Source: Channallabes apus
Lineage: Eukaryota > Chordata > Actinopteri > Siluriformes > Clariidae
NCBI GenBank assembly: GCA_030522415.1
Contig: CM060126.1
Span: forward strand, 8,866,852-8,930,851
DNA: 64,000 nucleotides
Direction of reading: 5' to 3'
The stretch's first letter is position 1. Each line of letters opens with the position of its first letter. Both the position numbers and the translations under genes were made by a program. Below, in pieces: positions 46,501 through 56,100 of this stretch. Below the pieces are notes generated by a model. It was not told the origin of the DNA. It was given only the letters and a program-made list of their open reading frames with translations, and made no database searches.

Positions 46501-48627
46501 ATATTAATTTTCACAAAGTCCGATGCCTCAGTTTTTATGATGGCAATTTGCATATACTCATAAATACAGAATTTTATGTACAGTGATCAGATGATTTGCA
46601 ATTAAATGCAAAGTCACTCTGCCATGAAAATTAACTGACCAAAAAAAGAAAAGGGAAAAAAAAACCTGCATTTCAGCCCTGCCACAAATGGACTAGGTGA
46701 TATTATGTCAGTGATTCTCTCATTAACACAGGTGAGAGTGTTGATGGGGACAAGGCTGGAGGTCACTCCGTCCTGCTGATTGAGTTAGAATAACAGACTG
46801 GAAGCTTTAAAAGGAGGGTGGTGCTTGAAACCATTGTTCTTCCTCTGTTAACCATGGTTACCTGCAAGAAAACACGTAGTTATCAATGCTTGATTCAAAA
46901 ATGGATTCACAGGCATGAATATTGCTGCTAGTTAGATTGCACCTAAATTAACTATTTATTGAATCATCAACAACTTAGAGGAAAGAGTTTCAATTTTGAA
47001 GAAGGTAATAATATAGGAATAATAACAATATACTGTAGGAATAAGGAATAATCCCAATGAGAACTCATGGTCAATCCTCAAGAAGCACGTGGACAAACAA
47101 AAGCCCACAAATTCTGACAAATTTTTGATGATGCAAGATTGGGGTGCCATTAGTCAGGATGTGGCCCAGAAATTGATTGACAGCATGCCAGGGCAAATTG
47201 CAGAGGTCTTGAAAAAGAAGGGTCAACACCGCAAATATTGACTGTTTGCATAAACTTAATGATATTGTCAATAAATGCTTTTGACACTTGCAAAAGCTTG
47301 TAATTATACTTCAGTATATCATAGTAACATCTGACAAAAAAAATCTAAAAACAATGAAGCAGCAGACTTTGTGAAAATTCATATTTGTGGCATTCTCTAA
47401 ACCTTTGTCCACAGCTGTGCTGAAGTTGCTTGTTCATCATGCACAGAACCATGTTTGGTGAAAAATAAACAATGCATCAACACAACCATGCCATATCAAC
47501 TAAATGATTGGAGGGTGAAGCGATAATGCTTTGGGCTTGTTTTGCAGCGACAGGACCAGAAAAGGTTGCCATCACTGAGATAATGATGAACTCCACTTTA
47601 TCCCATTCTTGAGACAAATGTGAGCTCTGTCCAGCACTGGGGCAACATTGGGGACAATACTGGAGTATGCAACAGGACAATGATCCCAAGCACACAATCA
47701 AAAAGACATCTGAAAGTCCAAGTCCAGCCCTCAACCCCTTCAGATTCTGTGGCTGGACCTTGGAACTTCAATGAGTTTGAACCAATATGACCCATAAACA
47801 TAATTATATAGTAAACTCATATACATATGTTATACACATACTACGGGCAGAAATAAGAGCTGATGAAATGTTGAAGCAGAGTGAGGAGGGGCAGCGAGAA
47901 ATATTGAAGCAACATGTGGAGCGCCAGCAAAGAAGAAACATCAGAGCAGTGTGAGCAGCCGGAGCGAAATGAAACATCGGAGCGGGACCGAGAAGAAACA
48001 TCAGAGCAGTGTAAGGGACGGCAGTGAGAAACACTGGAACAGCATGAGGAGCGGTAGTGAGAAAAACGTAGCAGCATAAGGCGTGGGAGCAAGAAGAAAC
48101 ATTGGAGCAGCGTGAGAAGCATCAGCAAGAAACAGTGGAGCAGCGTCAGTGAGAAACAGTGGAGTTGTGTGAGGAGCGGCAGCGAGTTGACCACACACTC
48201 CATTCACAGATAACGATAGCATGCAGGCACCAGGATCTGAAAGTGGGCAGAGTCCCGGGTAACCTCTAGTCATCGCTACAATCTAATAATTATACCCAAT
48301 ATTTTCTTTCATAACTCCACATCTATTTGCTGCAATAAATAACTGTTTGGATGATTGCTTCTTTTAAGCGCCAGCGAAAAATTCACAACACCATCTGTGC
48401 ATTTTGAACGTATAATACAGAGAATAGTTACAGGTTATAGGTTAATTATACCTTCTTCAATTACAGGAACATTGCAATCAGGGTCCGGACTTTTCTGTTG
48501 CCTAAAAAAAAGAAAATCTATCATAAATAAATAAATAATAAATAAAAAGAATTAATAACGTTTAGGTAAGTGTAGAAGGCAAGCATCCTGTTATTGCATC
48601 AAGGATATAAACCAGATACCCCTTCAT
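37596..48627 (-). CDS. usf1: upstream stimulatory factor 1 (bHLH-leucine zipper transcription factor)
   Basis: Nuclear factor that binds CACGTG E-boxes as a dimer. Coding exons, 5' to 3': 48627-48620, 48501-48452, 45573-45458, 45261-45148, 43198-43048, 41786-41699, 41555-41497, 41384-41290, 41201-41073, 37685-37596. Phases agree throughout, giving 299 residues (294 if exon 6 starts at 43183); human USF1 has 310. The start ATG at 48627 gives MKGQQKSPDPDC, matching the MKGQQK start of vertebrate USF1. The conserved blocks are IQSAATFSS, VTYRVIQVADGQLE, ETHYTYYPATIS, YVMMSPQEVL and QRSIAPRT. The bHLH (about residues 180-243) includes RRAQHNEVERRRRDKINNWI with the His, Glu and Arg contacts. A zipper follows (RLAEELSTLERLRMDNQLL). 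It ends LRQHGIVAAASAEPQ. VEDWK replaces the usual VEDLK. Exon 5 uses a GC donor. Confidence 0.95.
38523..39697 (+). mobile_element. inner hAT-type element of the nest
   Basis: The ends CAGGTGTGCCCAACC and the complement of GGTTGGACACCCCTG are flanked by CATTAAGC at 38515-38522 and 39698-39705. A poly-A run (39660-39682) lies just inside the right end. The interior encodes a transposase fragment. Confidence 0.85.
39020..39440 (+). pseudogene. hAT-type transposase fragment (GTF2IRD2/SCAND3-like)
   Basis: The plus-strand block MKEAFVAAADALFGDFKNKS, then VTRRCEGMAEDVEAQLRKD and FSFQFDESTDVVDVAQLCVY, matches the start of the catalytic domain of hAT-derived vertebrate proteins. The D of DESTDV is the usual first catalytic aspartate. 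The frame stops at 39440 and earlier parts are frameshifted. Confidence 0.65.
41073..41555 (-). other. bHLH and leucine-zipper exons of usf1
   Basis: Exons at 41555-41497, 41384-41290 and 41201-41073 encode the basic region, helix-loop-helix and most of the zipper (SKGGILSKACDYIQELRQSN in helix 2). Introns are only 88-112 bp here, while all large introns of the gene carry transposons. Confidence 0.93.
41899..42239. repeat. intronic direct duplication, copy 2 (with empty hAT site)
   Basis: The same sequence as copy 1 but uninterrupted: it reads CATGAAATTTATACATGAAT where copy 1 has the outer hAT-type element between two AAATTTAT copies. It lies in the intron between usf1 exons 6 and 7. Positions 42245-43047 contain nothing else recognisable. 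Confidence 0.85.
43280..43500. repeat. dispersed repeat fragment in usf1 intron
   Basis: TTTTATTTGTCACATACACA and GAAATGCAGTGAAATGCTTA are parts of a common fish interspersed repeat; I cannot name the family securely. Confidence 0.45.
43536..45136 (-). mobile_element. near-full-length Tc1-like transposon in usf1 intron 5
   Basis: The ends CAGTGGTGTGAAAAACTATT and their complement are flanked by TA (43534-43535, 45137-45138). The insertion lies about 10 bp from the GC splice donor of usf1 exon 5. Its transposase needs only one frame correction. Confidence 0.92.
43795..44758 (-). pseudogene. Tc1-like (DD34E) transposase with one frameshift
   Basis: The N-terminus at 44758 is MPRSKEIQEQMRTKVIEIYQ; HTH segments follow (SGKGYKAISKALGL and GRPTKITPRA). 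The frame shifts at a T-run near 44342-44352 and continues TLWTDETKVELF, GGGSVMVWGCFAASGPG, LQQDNDPKHTSKST and SLDLNPIEMLWHDLKKAV. D and E are 34 residues apart and all three catalytic residues remain. Apart from the homopolymer shift it looks complete. Confidence 0.9.
45930..46145 (+). mobile_element. SINE fragment (3' part)
   Basis: ATTGGCACCCCGTCCAGGGT and GGATAGGCTCCCGGC match the body of the tRNA-derived SINEs at 49762-50088 and 52120-52495. It ends in a GAGT repeat tail at about 46125-46145. Confidence 0.7.
46369..47420 (+). mobile_element. internally deleted Tc1-like element in usf1 intron 3
   Basis: Long subterminal repeats, TTTCACAAAGTCTGCTGCTT at the left and the complement AAGCAGCAGACTTTGTGAAA near 47356 at the right. 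Only the C-terminal end of a transposase remains on the plus strand at about 47070-47240 (LKKHVDKQKPTNSDKFLMMQ; then MPGQIAEVLKKKGQHRKY). The catalytic core is deleted. Part of the left repeat occurs twice (46377-46465 and 46470-46560). Confidence 0.65.
47421..47780 (+). pseudogene. degenerate Tc1-like transposase relic
   Basis: GGGCTTGTTTTGCAGCGACA and CAACAGGACAATGATCCCAA correspond to the W-G-C-F and QQDNDPKH blocks of a Tc1 transposase. A short damaged stretch near 47730 is what is left of the NPIE region. It belongs to a different subfamily from the adjacent element. Confidence 0.55.
47870..48195. repeat. degenerate ~33-bp minisatellite in usf1 intron 3
   Basis: About ten imperfect units built on GAAACATCGGAGCAGCGTGA followed by GGAGCGGCAGCGA. 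Unit length varies around 33 bp. No protein function is inferred. Confidence 0.7.
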
Positions 48628-48670
48628 CTCCACCGGCAAGTGAAACAGCAACGCTGCTTAATCCACCCTC
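48620..48670 (-). other. usf1 exon 2 with start codon
   Basis: The exon runs from the acceptor TTTTGCAG (ending at 48671) to the donor GTATCT (from 48619). It contains 43 leader bases and ATGAAGGG. A purine at -3 of the ATG fits a Kozak context. Confidence 0.8.
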
Positions 48671-49142
48671 CTGCAAAATAACAACAGGAAAAACAAACTC
48701 AGTCCAAATGCAGTGACGGCGTTAATTGCACAAGCTTGAAAAAAGCGCTATATACTGTATATACATTTCTTAAACACAAACCAAGCTAATAGTTTAGCCA
48801 GATAGCTAGTGAGACGTTTTTGCACCACAGGCCGTACGGCACAAAGAGAGAATGCACACTCAGCGTTCAGACTGAAGTTAACACTGCGTCTAATAAATGG
48901 TCTGTGCAGAAAAGCAAGGAGAATAAAACAGCTTCATATTTAGCCGCGTGAACTGGCATTCAATTAGGCAGCTAACGCTAACTGCGCTGCTAAAACTTGT
49001 CAAATTTCGTAACCGGTTACGCGAATGGGATGATTTAAGGACTAGTTCGACACAATTATCACACGCTATTAAATCAACACACGTATTATAATATTTAACT
49101 AGTTTAAACTAAGAAACCCCGCAATTTCTCGACACAGCTTAC

Positions 49143-49200
49143 CGCTGTTATCGCCGTATTGTTTACTTGCGCCGGTATGACCCGGGTTGCCAGGTCCGTC
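49143..49200 (-). other. usf1 non-coding exon 1 (5' UTR), start approximate
   Basis: GC-rich minus-strand sequence ending ACAATACGGCGATAACAGCG and followed by the donor GTAAGC at 49142. The transcription start is not visible; the block seems to begin near 49200. The sequence around it is GC-richer than its surroundings but is not a large CpG island. Confidence 0.5.
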
Positions 49201-49566
49201 TAATTGAAGAAATAAAAACAATTAACAAATGCACTATTATTTACAATACAAATACAGAAAGCATTACAGAAAGATATTAAATCATAAATAAATATAGTGT
49301 TTTTTAACTCTTGAAAATGTAAGCTTAGTCTAATATACTAATATGTATGTGTGTGTGTGTGTGCGCGCCTCAACTCATGCCCTGGCCCATGGGGTAGGGT
49401 AGGCTACAGGTCCCCACGCGACCCTGTATAAAGGTTAAGCGGTATAGACGATGAATGAACGAATAAATCAATCAATGATTATAACCACCCTGCGTAGCAT
49501 AAACTGTGTGTAAACGTCACTTTTTTAAAGAACGAACAATATTCATGGATTTGGCAACAGTGTGTT

Positions 49567-49597
<31 letters not shown>

Positions 49598-49761
49598 CAC
49601 TGCGTCATTATTATTCGGCGAAAGTCGCCCTCACAAAAATAATTTAACTAGCCAACGTTTTAGGGATTGTACTTTTTAAAACATGACAATGAACAGTATG
49701 TTTTCACATATAAAACGCTAAATGTATAATTATTTATAATTATCTATAATTAATTATAAAT
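49201..49761. other. usf1 upstream region with repeats
   Basis: Contains (GT)n tracts at about 49349-49366 and 49570-49597 and a SINE 3' fragment at about 49370-49475 (CGCGACCCTGTATAAAGG, AAGCGGTATAGACGATGAAT). I see no gene. Confidence 0.6.
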
Positions 49762-50090
49762 AGGCGGCGCGGTGGTGTAGTGGTTAGCACCTCCAGGGTC
49801 TGGGTTCGATTCCCATCTCTGTGTGCATGGAGTTTGCATGTTCTCCCCGTGCTTGGTGGGTTTCCTCCGGGTACTCCGGTGTCCTCCCACAGTCCAAAAG
49901 ATATACAGGTTAGGCTAATTGGCGTTCCCAAATTGCCCGTAGTGTGTGATTGGGTGTGTGAGTGTGCCCTGCGATGGATTGGCACCCTGTCCAGGGTGTA
50001 CCCCGCCTAGTGCCCGAAGTCTCCTGGGATAGGCTCCAGGTCCCCCGCGACCCTGAACACAGGATTAAGCGGTATAGAAAATGAATGAAT
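49762..50090 (+). mobile_element. full-length tRNA-derived SINE, copy 1
   Basis: The head GGCGGCGCGGTGGTGTAGTG (A-box region) is followed by GGGTTCGATTCCC (B box), the body CATGTTCTCCCCGTGCTTGG, and a tail GCGGTATAGAAAATGAATGAAT. Both internal promoter boxes are intact. A second copy is at 52120-52495. Confidence 0.8.
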
Positions 50091-50219
50091 AATTATAAAT
50101 GGTTTATTTTATTATTTATTTTATTTATTTAGCAGCAGTGTGAAACATGGTGAAAACATGATTTCTATGCATTTGTCATCATATGTCTAAAAACTTTTCA
50201 TACTTCCACAGTCCCAAAA

Positions 50220-50830
50220 TGAAATTTTAGGCCAGGTCAACACCTTGAACTCTTCATCATGTTTTTCAAACCCTTACTAAATTATTTTTGCAGTGACAAG
50301 CCACCATATCACACTAGACTGAGGAATACTTGGTTTGCAACAATTGTTGGTATGCGTTACATGTCAAAGTAACATCCACATGAATGCCAAGTCCTAGAGG
50401 TTTTCAGGAGATAATTGCCCAGAGCATCTTCGCCAGCATGCCTTCTTCCAACAGTTCATCCTGAAGCCAACGAGGTTAGTGAGGCACATTCACTCAGCCA
50501 TTCATATGATGCAAAAGAAAATATGATCAATCAAACCAGACCACCCTCTTCTATTGCTCCATGGTCAAGTTATGACGTTGACATGTGGATGTTGACAAAG
50601 GCTTTCAGCAATGAACAGCATTTTCAGTTGGGTCAACATGAGCAATCTGACCAGTCTGCAGCTACTGTACACAGCTCCATCCACAGCAAGTTGTGATATT
50701 TTGTGAGTTCTGGCACCTTCCTATCATAGCCAGAAATATTTTTTTAGCAAATTGTGCTACAGTTGCTTTTCTGTGAGATTGGCTTGGATACCCATTTCTT
50801 TAAAACTAAATTGGAGTGGTCACTCTTAAG
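50220..50830 (-). pseudogene. degenerate Tc1-like transposase relic
   Basis: GTGTTACTTTGACATGTAAC-type sequence (plus strand AAGTAACATCCACATGAATG), CAACAGTTCATCCTGAAGCC and AGACCACCCTCTTCTATTGC follow the minus-strand coding sequence of a widespread fish Tc1-like transposase. Stops and gaps are frequent. Confidence 0.55.
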
Positions 50831-51179
50831 AGCACACATGTGCAAGCAACTGACAGCCATAGGAGGACGCCAAAGCCCATATCAAGTGTAAAGAATGCTG
50901 AATAGGCAGAAAAATGAAACAAAGGGACCGTAGGTCTGGACTAGTTTAAGGACACTTGTAGTGTTAAAGATGAGGCTCAATGAGTGAATATTTCTGCACT
51001 GGTAGACACAGCAACTAGCTCAGAATGGTAATGTTCATCACAGAGTGTTATCCCCTGAGCAGACAGCTCAGCAGAACCTACAGATCATTCACACCATTTA
51101 CAACAATTTACACCTGAGTGCATTTCTTTTAAAATAATGCAGTGGCAATATGAGATGACTTACATGCTAGTTAACCATT

Positions 51180-51720
51180 AAAATGGAAAAGATCTATATT
51201 CTCAGGAGATCAGTTCATCTACCATTCATTTTTAAGGCCATTTGAGCAGGCTATTAAGAACAAGATCACCAGTCTACAAGATACATTGTTCTACCTGCAG
51301 TAGGTCACAAGTGGAGATCTTTAACCTTGGTAATAGTTGTGAACACATGAGACCGGATGAAGGTTACAAAGAAGCTAGGAGGTTCCTTCAACAACACTTT
51401 TTCAGACTTGCAAAGCATCAATGTTGTCCAACACACAACTTTTAATAATAATAAAAACAGAATTCTGGAGTACACCTTGGTGAGGAAAGCAATTTCCCTG
51501 CTGGTGGGCCAAATCCCCAAGCAACAAGACCTGTGCTTCCATTCATTTACTGTACATTCAGAAAGCACAGCTACTTGTTCATGATCAGATTGTTGACCTG
51601 GTGGCACTAGAGCAGCTTATTGCACAGCTGCCATGGGAGAATGTCCCCACACTTGGGTCCAGAGAGTCAACGAGAGGCATTGCTGACATATTAGGAAGCA
51701 TGCATTCCTTTTTTTTTTTT
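51180..51720 (+). pseudogene. possible retroelement gag relic
   Basis: CEHMRPDEGYKEARRFLQQH near 51340-51400 resembles a conserved segment of BEL/Pao polyproteins. A second block in another frame, DQIVDLVALEQLIAQLP near 51580, has a SCAN/gag-like look. Neither is long enough for a firm call. Confidence 0.3.
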
Positions 51721-52077
51721 AAATAATAACTTTATTTCTTCACCCGACCTTCTCTGTGTCCCTCCTCGGCACACCCCTTGTAAATGGGCCCCCTGTGTTA
51801 CTGACATTTTGAGCGTTGCAAAATTGATTGACTCGTGTTAATTTTGCTCTATCACATACACCACCCAGTTTGGCATCTAACAAATTTCTGTAAATATACT
51901 TGGAAATGGTTTAAGTATTTTCCAGTACATAATTAAAAACTATAAGAATAGTGGTGAAATCTGGAAAACAATCACAAATTACTGTGATTATAGATCCCAG
52001 GCTATTTTTAGTGGGGAAATTTTGAAACTAAACATCTAAACATGAATTAAATAGATATTTTATTATTAATTATTAAC

Positions 52078-52108
<31 letters not shown>

Positions 52109-52119
52109 TTTAACTAGAA
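51721..52119. other. intergenic stretch with (TTA)n tract
   Basis: Nothing recognised except a T run at 51709-51720 and an (ATT)n microsatellite at about 52074-52105. Confidence 0.5.
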
Positions 52120-52497
52120 GGTGGTCGGTGGTGTAGTGGTTAGCACTGTCGCCTTGCACCTCCATGGCCCAGGTTTGATTCCCGGCCAGGTTTGATTTAC
52201 GTCTCTGTATTACGTTCCAGCCTCTGTGTGCATGGAGTTTGCGGCTTCTCCCCATGCTTGGTGGGTTTCCTCCGGGTACTCTGGTTTCCTCCCACAGTCC
52301 AAAAACATGCAGATTAATTGCCATTCTCAAATTGCCCGTAGTGTGTGAATGAGTGGGTGAGTCCTGCAATGGATTGGTACACTGTCCAGGGTGTACCCTG
52401 CCTTGTGACCTAAGCCTCCTGGGATAGGCTCCAGGCTCCCTGAATACAGGATAAAGCGGTATAGACGATGAGTGAGTGAGTGAGTGAGTGAACTAAT
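52120..52497 (+). mobile_element. full-length tRNA-derived SINE, copy 2
   Basis: The same family as 49762-50090. GGTGGTGTAGTGGTTAGCAC, GTTTGATTCCCGG (a B box with one change), CCATGCTTGGTGGGTTTCCT and AAGCGGTATAGACGATGAGT are present, with a GAGT repeat tail. A short internal duplication of GCCCAGGTTTGATT/GGCCAGGTTTGATT occurs at 52165-52200. Confidence 0.8.
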
Positions 52498-52581
52498 AGG
52501 CATTGGGAAACAGCACATTATAAAAATGCTCAAAATAAAATTCAGAAGAGATTATTAGAAAAGTTCAAAATATTTTTATAT

Positions 52582-52740
52582 ACACTCACCGATCACTTCA
52601 TTAGGTACACCTGTTCAACTGCATGTTAACTCAAATATCTAATAATACAATAACATGGCATCAAGTGAAGACAGTCTGCTGAAGTTTAAACTTCAACTAG
52701 ATCATCATAATGGAGAACAAAGGTAATTTAAAGCACCCTT
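52582..52740. mobile_element. terminal fragment of a DNA transposon
   Basis: TACACTCACCGATCACTTCA, then TTAGGTACACCTGTTCAACT, matches the end of a widespread fish Tc1/mariner-type element. The other end is not visible. Confidence 0.5.
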
Positions 52741-52899
52741 TCCCACTAAAATGAACAAAGTACTAGTTGATGCCTGGTGCTAGTGCCGGGTCAATAGCGA
52801 ACCTCCTAAGAACTGGCTTTATTATTCCATGGGCTAGAGAGACACATCATTACGTTACGTCACTGTATATGTCCATATACTGTAAATCTCTACTTTCCT

Positions 52900-53265
52900 G
52901 ATAATGTTAGCAGCAATGCTATCGGCAATGTTAGAGGCAATGCTAGCGCTAAAGGCAATGATACTGGGAATGTTAGTGTTAGTGGAAATGATAGTCACAA
53001 TGATATGGATACCATCTCAGGGAGTTTTTCCTTGCCACTGTCGCCCTCGGGCTTGCTCACCAGGGACTATCTGAACATTTTTGATTCATACACATTCACA
53101 TTCCATACAACTTAAATAATTCTTTTGATTGTGTAAAGCTGTTTTGAGACAATGTCAATTGTTAAAAGCGCTATACAAATAAAACTGAATTGAATTGAAT
53201 ATGGGTCAAAATGCTAATGGCAAAAAATGCTAGTGGCAAAGCGCAACAGTAACAACAGCGAATTG
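52900..53265. repeat. 12-bp degenerate repeat split by a retroposon 3' end
   Basis: Units like GGCAATGTTAGA and GGCAATGCTAGC run from about 52903 to 53005 and resume at 53218 (AATGCTAATGGC). Between them, 53018-53200 is a copy of the 3' part of the repeat at 32740-32936, ending GCGCTATACAAATAAAACTG. Confidence 0.6.
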
Positions 53266-53376
53266 AGACATGACTTTGCAAGCACTAACTTTATCATTAT
53301 TACAAAACAGTTTAGCTGCCAATTGCATCTTGAGTCAATTTTTTGAAGATGGCCTTTCACAAACTTTTATTTGGTC

Positions 53377-53570
53377 ATGTAGGTTTGGACAGCTTTTTTC
53401 CCTTAATAAATGAAATCATCATTTAAAAACAGCATTTTGTATTTCCTCAAGTTATCTTTGTGTAATATGAAAAAATTGTTTGATGATCTCAATCATTTAA
53501 GTGTGACCAAAAACAACAACAACAACAACAAAAACAAGAAGGGGCAAATGCAGTACAGTATATGGGCTTC
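53377..53570. mobile_element. terminal fragment of the Tc1-like family seen at 43536-45136
   Basis: GTAGGTTTGGACAGCTTTTT, TCATTTAAAAACAGCATTTT and ATTTAAGTGTGACC follow the right end of that element with changes. The transposase part is absent. Confidence 0.55.
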
Positions 53571-53654
53571 ACTTTTTTAATTAAATTATAAAAAAAACAT
53601 AATATACTTTTTTTTTGTTATGCACTGTATAAACTGTACACTGCCGTTCAAAAC

Positions 53655-53673
53655 ACACACACACACACACACT

Positions 53674-53713
<40 letters not shown>

Positions 53714-53722
53714 CACACACAA
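53655..53722. repeat. (CA)n microsatellite
   Basis: About 33 CA units with a few interruptions. The following 53730-54448 contains nothing recognisable. Confidence 0.9.
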
Positions 53723-54894
53723 AATGCCTATAATGTGGTAGAATTTTAGAAATTCTGAATAGAAATTCTATTATTGTAGTTCTGAAATGTTTATTTAATG
53801 ACCATATTTTACTTAATTCAGAATTCATGCTGATTTGAAATCTCTAAAGTCATGTGGGGGAAATGGGTACGGCCCCTTAAATGATTGTGTATGCACATCC
53901 CTGCTGCTAAAGGTGGTATAACCGGTTTTTAAGTTTAAGGGGCAATTGCTTTTTTTTAAAAAAAAATTTAATGTATGTAATATGTGTTTTTTTTTCAGTT
54001 AAAGAAATGAGCATTTAAAAGCTGTTTTTGTGTTTAAAATTTTTTATATAAACAACAAAGAAAATCAAGCCCTGTTTTTTATGATATAATGTCAGACTAT
54101 TGAGAATTGCAATGTAAAAAAAAAAAAAAAATTGACTTCTCAATTGGCCATAAGCCTATTTTAGCAATTTCGGTATATTTAGCTGACTGCTCAGATGTTT
54201 TTTTCATCATCAGCTCATTGATCCAGTTTAAAGTCCATCATGTCTACTTACTGAGGGAGAACTGTGTAAATTCTCAGGTTCATCCTGAATACTTAATGTG
54301 TTTTCATTTTACTAAGCAAAAATTCAACAAAAATGATAATAAATTAAGGATGACTACTGTTTATATATTTACAGTTGTTACTCTGTTTATATATTTTGTA
54401 TAACTGTTTAACTCAATACAATAAAGCTATAATTGTTATTGCTGTAATTGTTTTGTCTTATCCCCTCCTTGAACCATCACCTTATCGTGGTGGAGGGGTT
54501 TGCGTGTCCCAATGATCCTGGGAGCTATGTTGTCGGGGGCTTCATGCCCCTGGTAGGGTCACCCATGGCAATCTGGTCCTAGGTGAAGGAACAGACAAAG
54601 AGTGGTTCAAAAGACCTCTTATGATGATTTCAAACTTTGGCAAACGTTTTCCCTCGCCCGGACGTGGGTCACCAGGGCCTCCCTCTGGAGCCAGGCCTGG
54701 AGGTGGGGCCCGATGGCGAGCGCCTGGTGGTCGGGCCTGCACCCATGGGGCCCGGCCGGAAACAGCCTGAAGAGGCAACGTGGGTCCCCCTTCCCATGGG
54801 CTCACCACCTGTAGGAGGGGCCAAAGAGGTCGGGTGCAGTGTGAGTTGGGCGGTGGCCGAAGACAGGGGCCTTGGCGGTCTGATCCTCGGCTGC

Positions 54895-56100
54895 AGAAGC
54901 TGGCTCTAGGGACGTGGAATGTCACCTCTCTGGCGGGGAAGGAGACTGAGCTAGTGCATGAGGTTGAAGAGTTCCGGCTAGATATAGTTGGACTCACCTC
55001 GATGCACAGCTTGGACTCTGGAACCAGTCTCCTTGAGAGGGGCTGGACTCTCTTCTACTCTGGAGTTGCCACCGGTGAAAGGCGCCGAGCAGGTGTGGGC
55101 ATACTTATTGCCCCCCGGCTCGGGGCCTGTACATTGGGGTTCACCGCAGTGGACGAGAGGGTGGCCTCCCTCCACTTTCGAGTGGGGGGACGGATCCTTA
55201 CTGTTGTTTGCGCTTATGCGCCGAACAGCAGTTTGGAGTACCCGCTCTTTTTGGGGTCTCTAGAGGGGGTGCTAGAGAGCGTCCCTCCTGGGGACTCCAT
55301 CGTTCTGTTGGGGGACTTCAATGCTCATGTGAGCAATGACAGTGAGACCTGGAAGGGCGTGATTGGGATGAACGGCCCCCCCGATCTGAACCAGAGCGGT
55401 ATTTTGTTATTGGACTTCTGTGCTCGTCACGGATTGTTCATAACGAACACCATGTTCAGGCATAAGGGTGTCCATATGTGCACCTGGCACCAGGACACCC
55501 TAGGCCGCAGTTCGATGATCGACTTTGTGGTCGTGTCGTCGGACTTGCGGCCACATGTCTTGGACACTCGGGTGAAGAGAGGGACGGAGTTGTCAACTGA
55601 TCACCACCTGGTGGTGAGTTGGCTCCGATGGCGGGGTAGGATGCTGGTCAGGCCTGGTAGACCCAAACTTATTGTGAGGGTCTGCTGGGAACGTCTGGCA
55701 GAGTCCCCTGTCAGGACGAGCTTCAACTCCCACCTCCGGCAAAGCTTCAACCACGTCCTGGGGGAGGTGGGGGACATTGAGTCCGAATGGACTATGTTCC
55801 GCGCCTCCATTGTCGAGGTGGCCGACCGGAGCTGTGGCCGTAAGGTGGTCGGTGCCTGTCGCGGTGGCAACCCAAGAACCCGTTGGTGGACACCGGCGGT
55901 GAGGGATGCCATCAAGCTGAAGAAGGAGTCTTACCGGGCCTTTTTGGCTGGTGGCACTCCGGAGGCAGCTGATAGGTACCGGCAGGCCAAGCGGAACGCA
56001 GCTTCGGTGGTTACTGAGGCAAAAACCCGGGCGTGGGAGGAGTTTGGGGAGGCCATGGAGAATGACTTCCAGACGGCTTCGAAGAGATTCTGTCCACCAT
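54895..56100 (+). pseudogene. LINE apurinic/apyrimidinic endonuclease part of the ORF
   Basis: The domain starts with [20 protein letters not shown] and continues with [55 protein letters not shown] and [12 protein letters not shown]. These hold the N, D-N and D-H residues of the endonuclease fold. [13 protein letters not shown] lacks the usual LQE-type glutamate (LTS instead of LQET). The frame continues into [20 protein letters not shown] and is broken near 56092 by loss of one base; upstream frame is open from 54780. Confidence 0.85.

Noticed and set aside
47841..48273. overlapping minus-strand open frames of 76-120 codons rich in Leu, Ser and Cys
   Set aside because: They come from the GAAACATCGGAGCAG minisatellite read in different frames.
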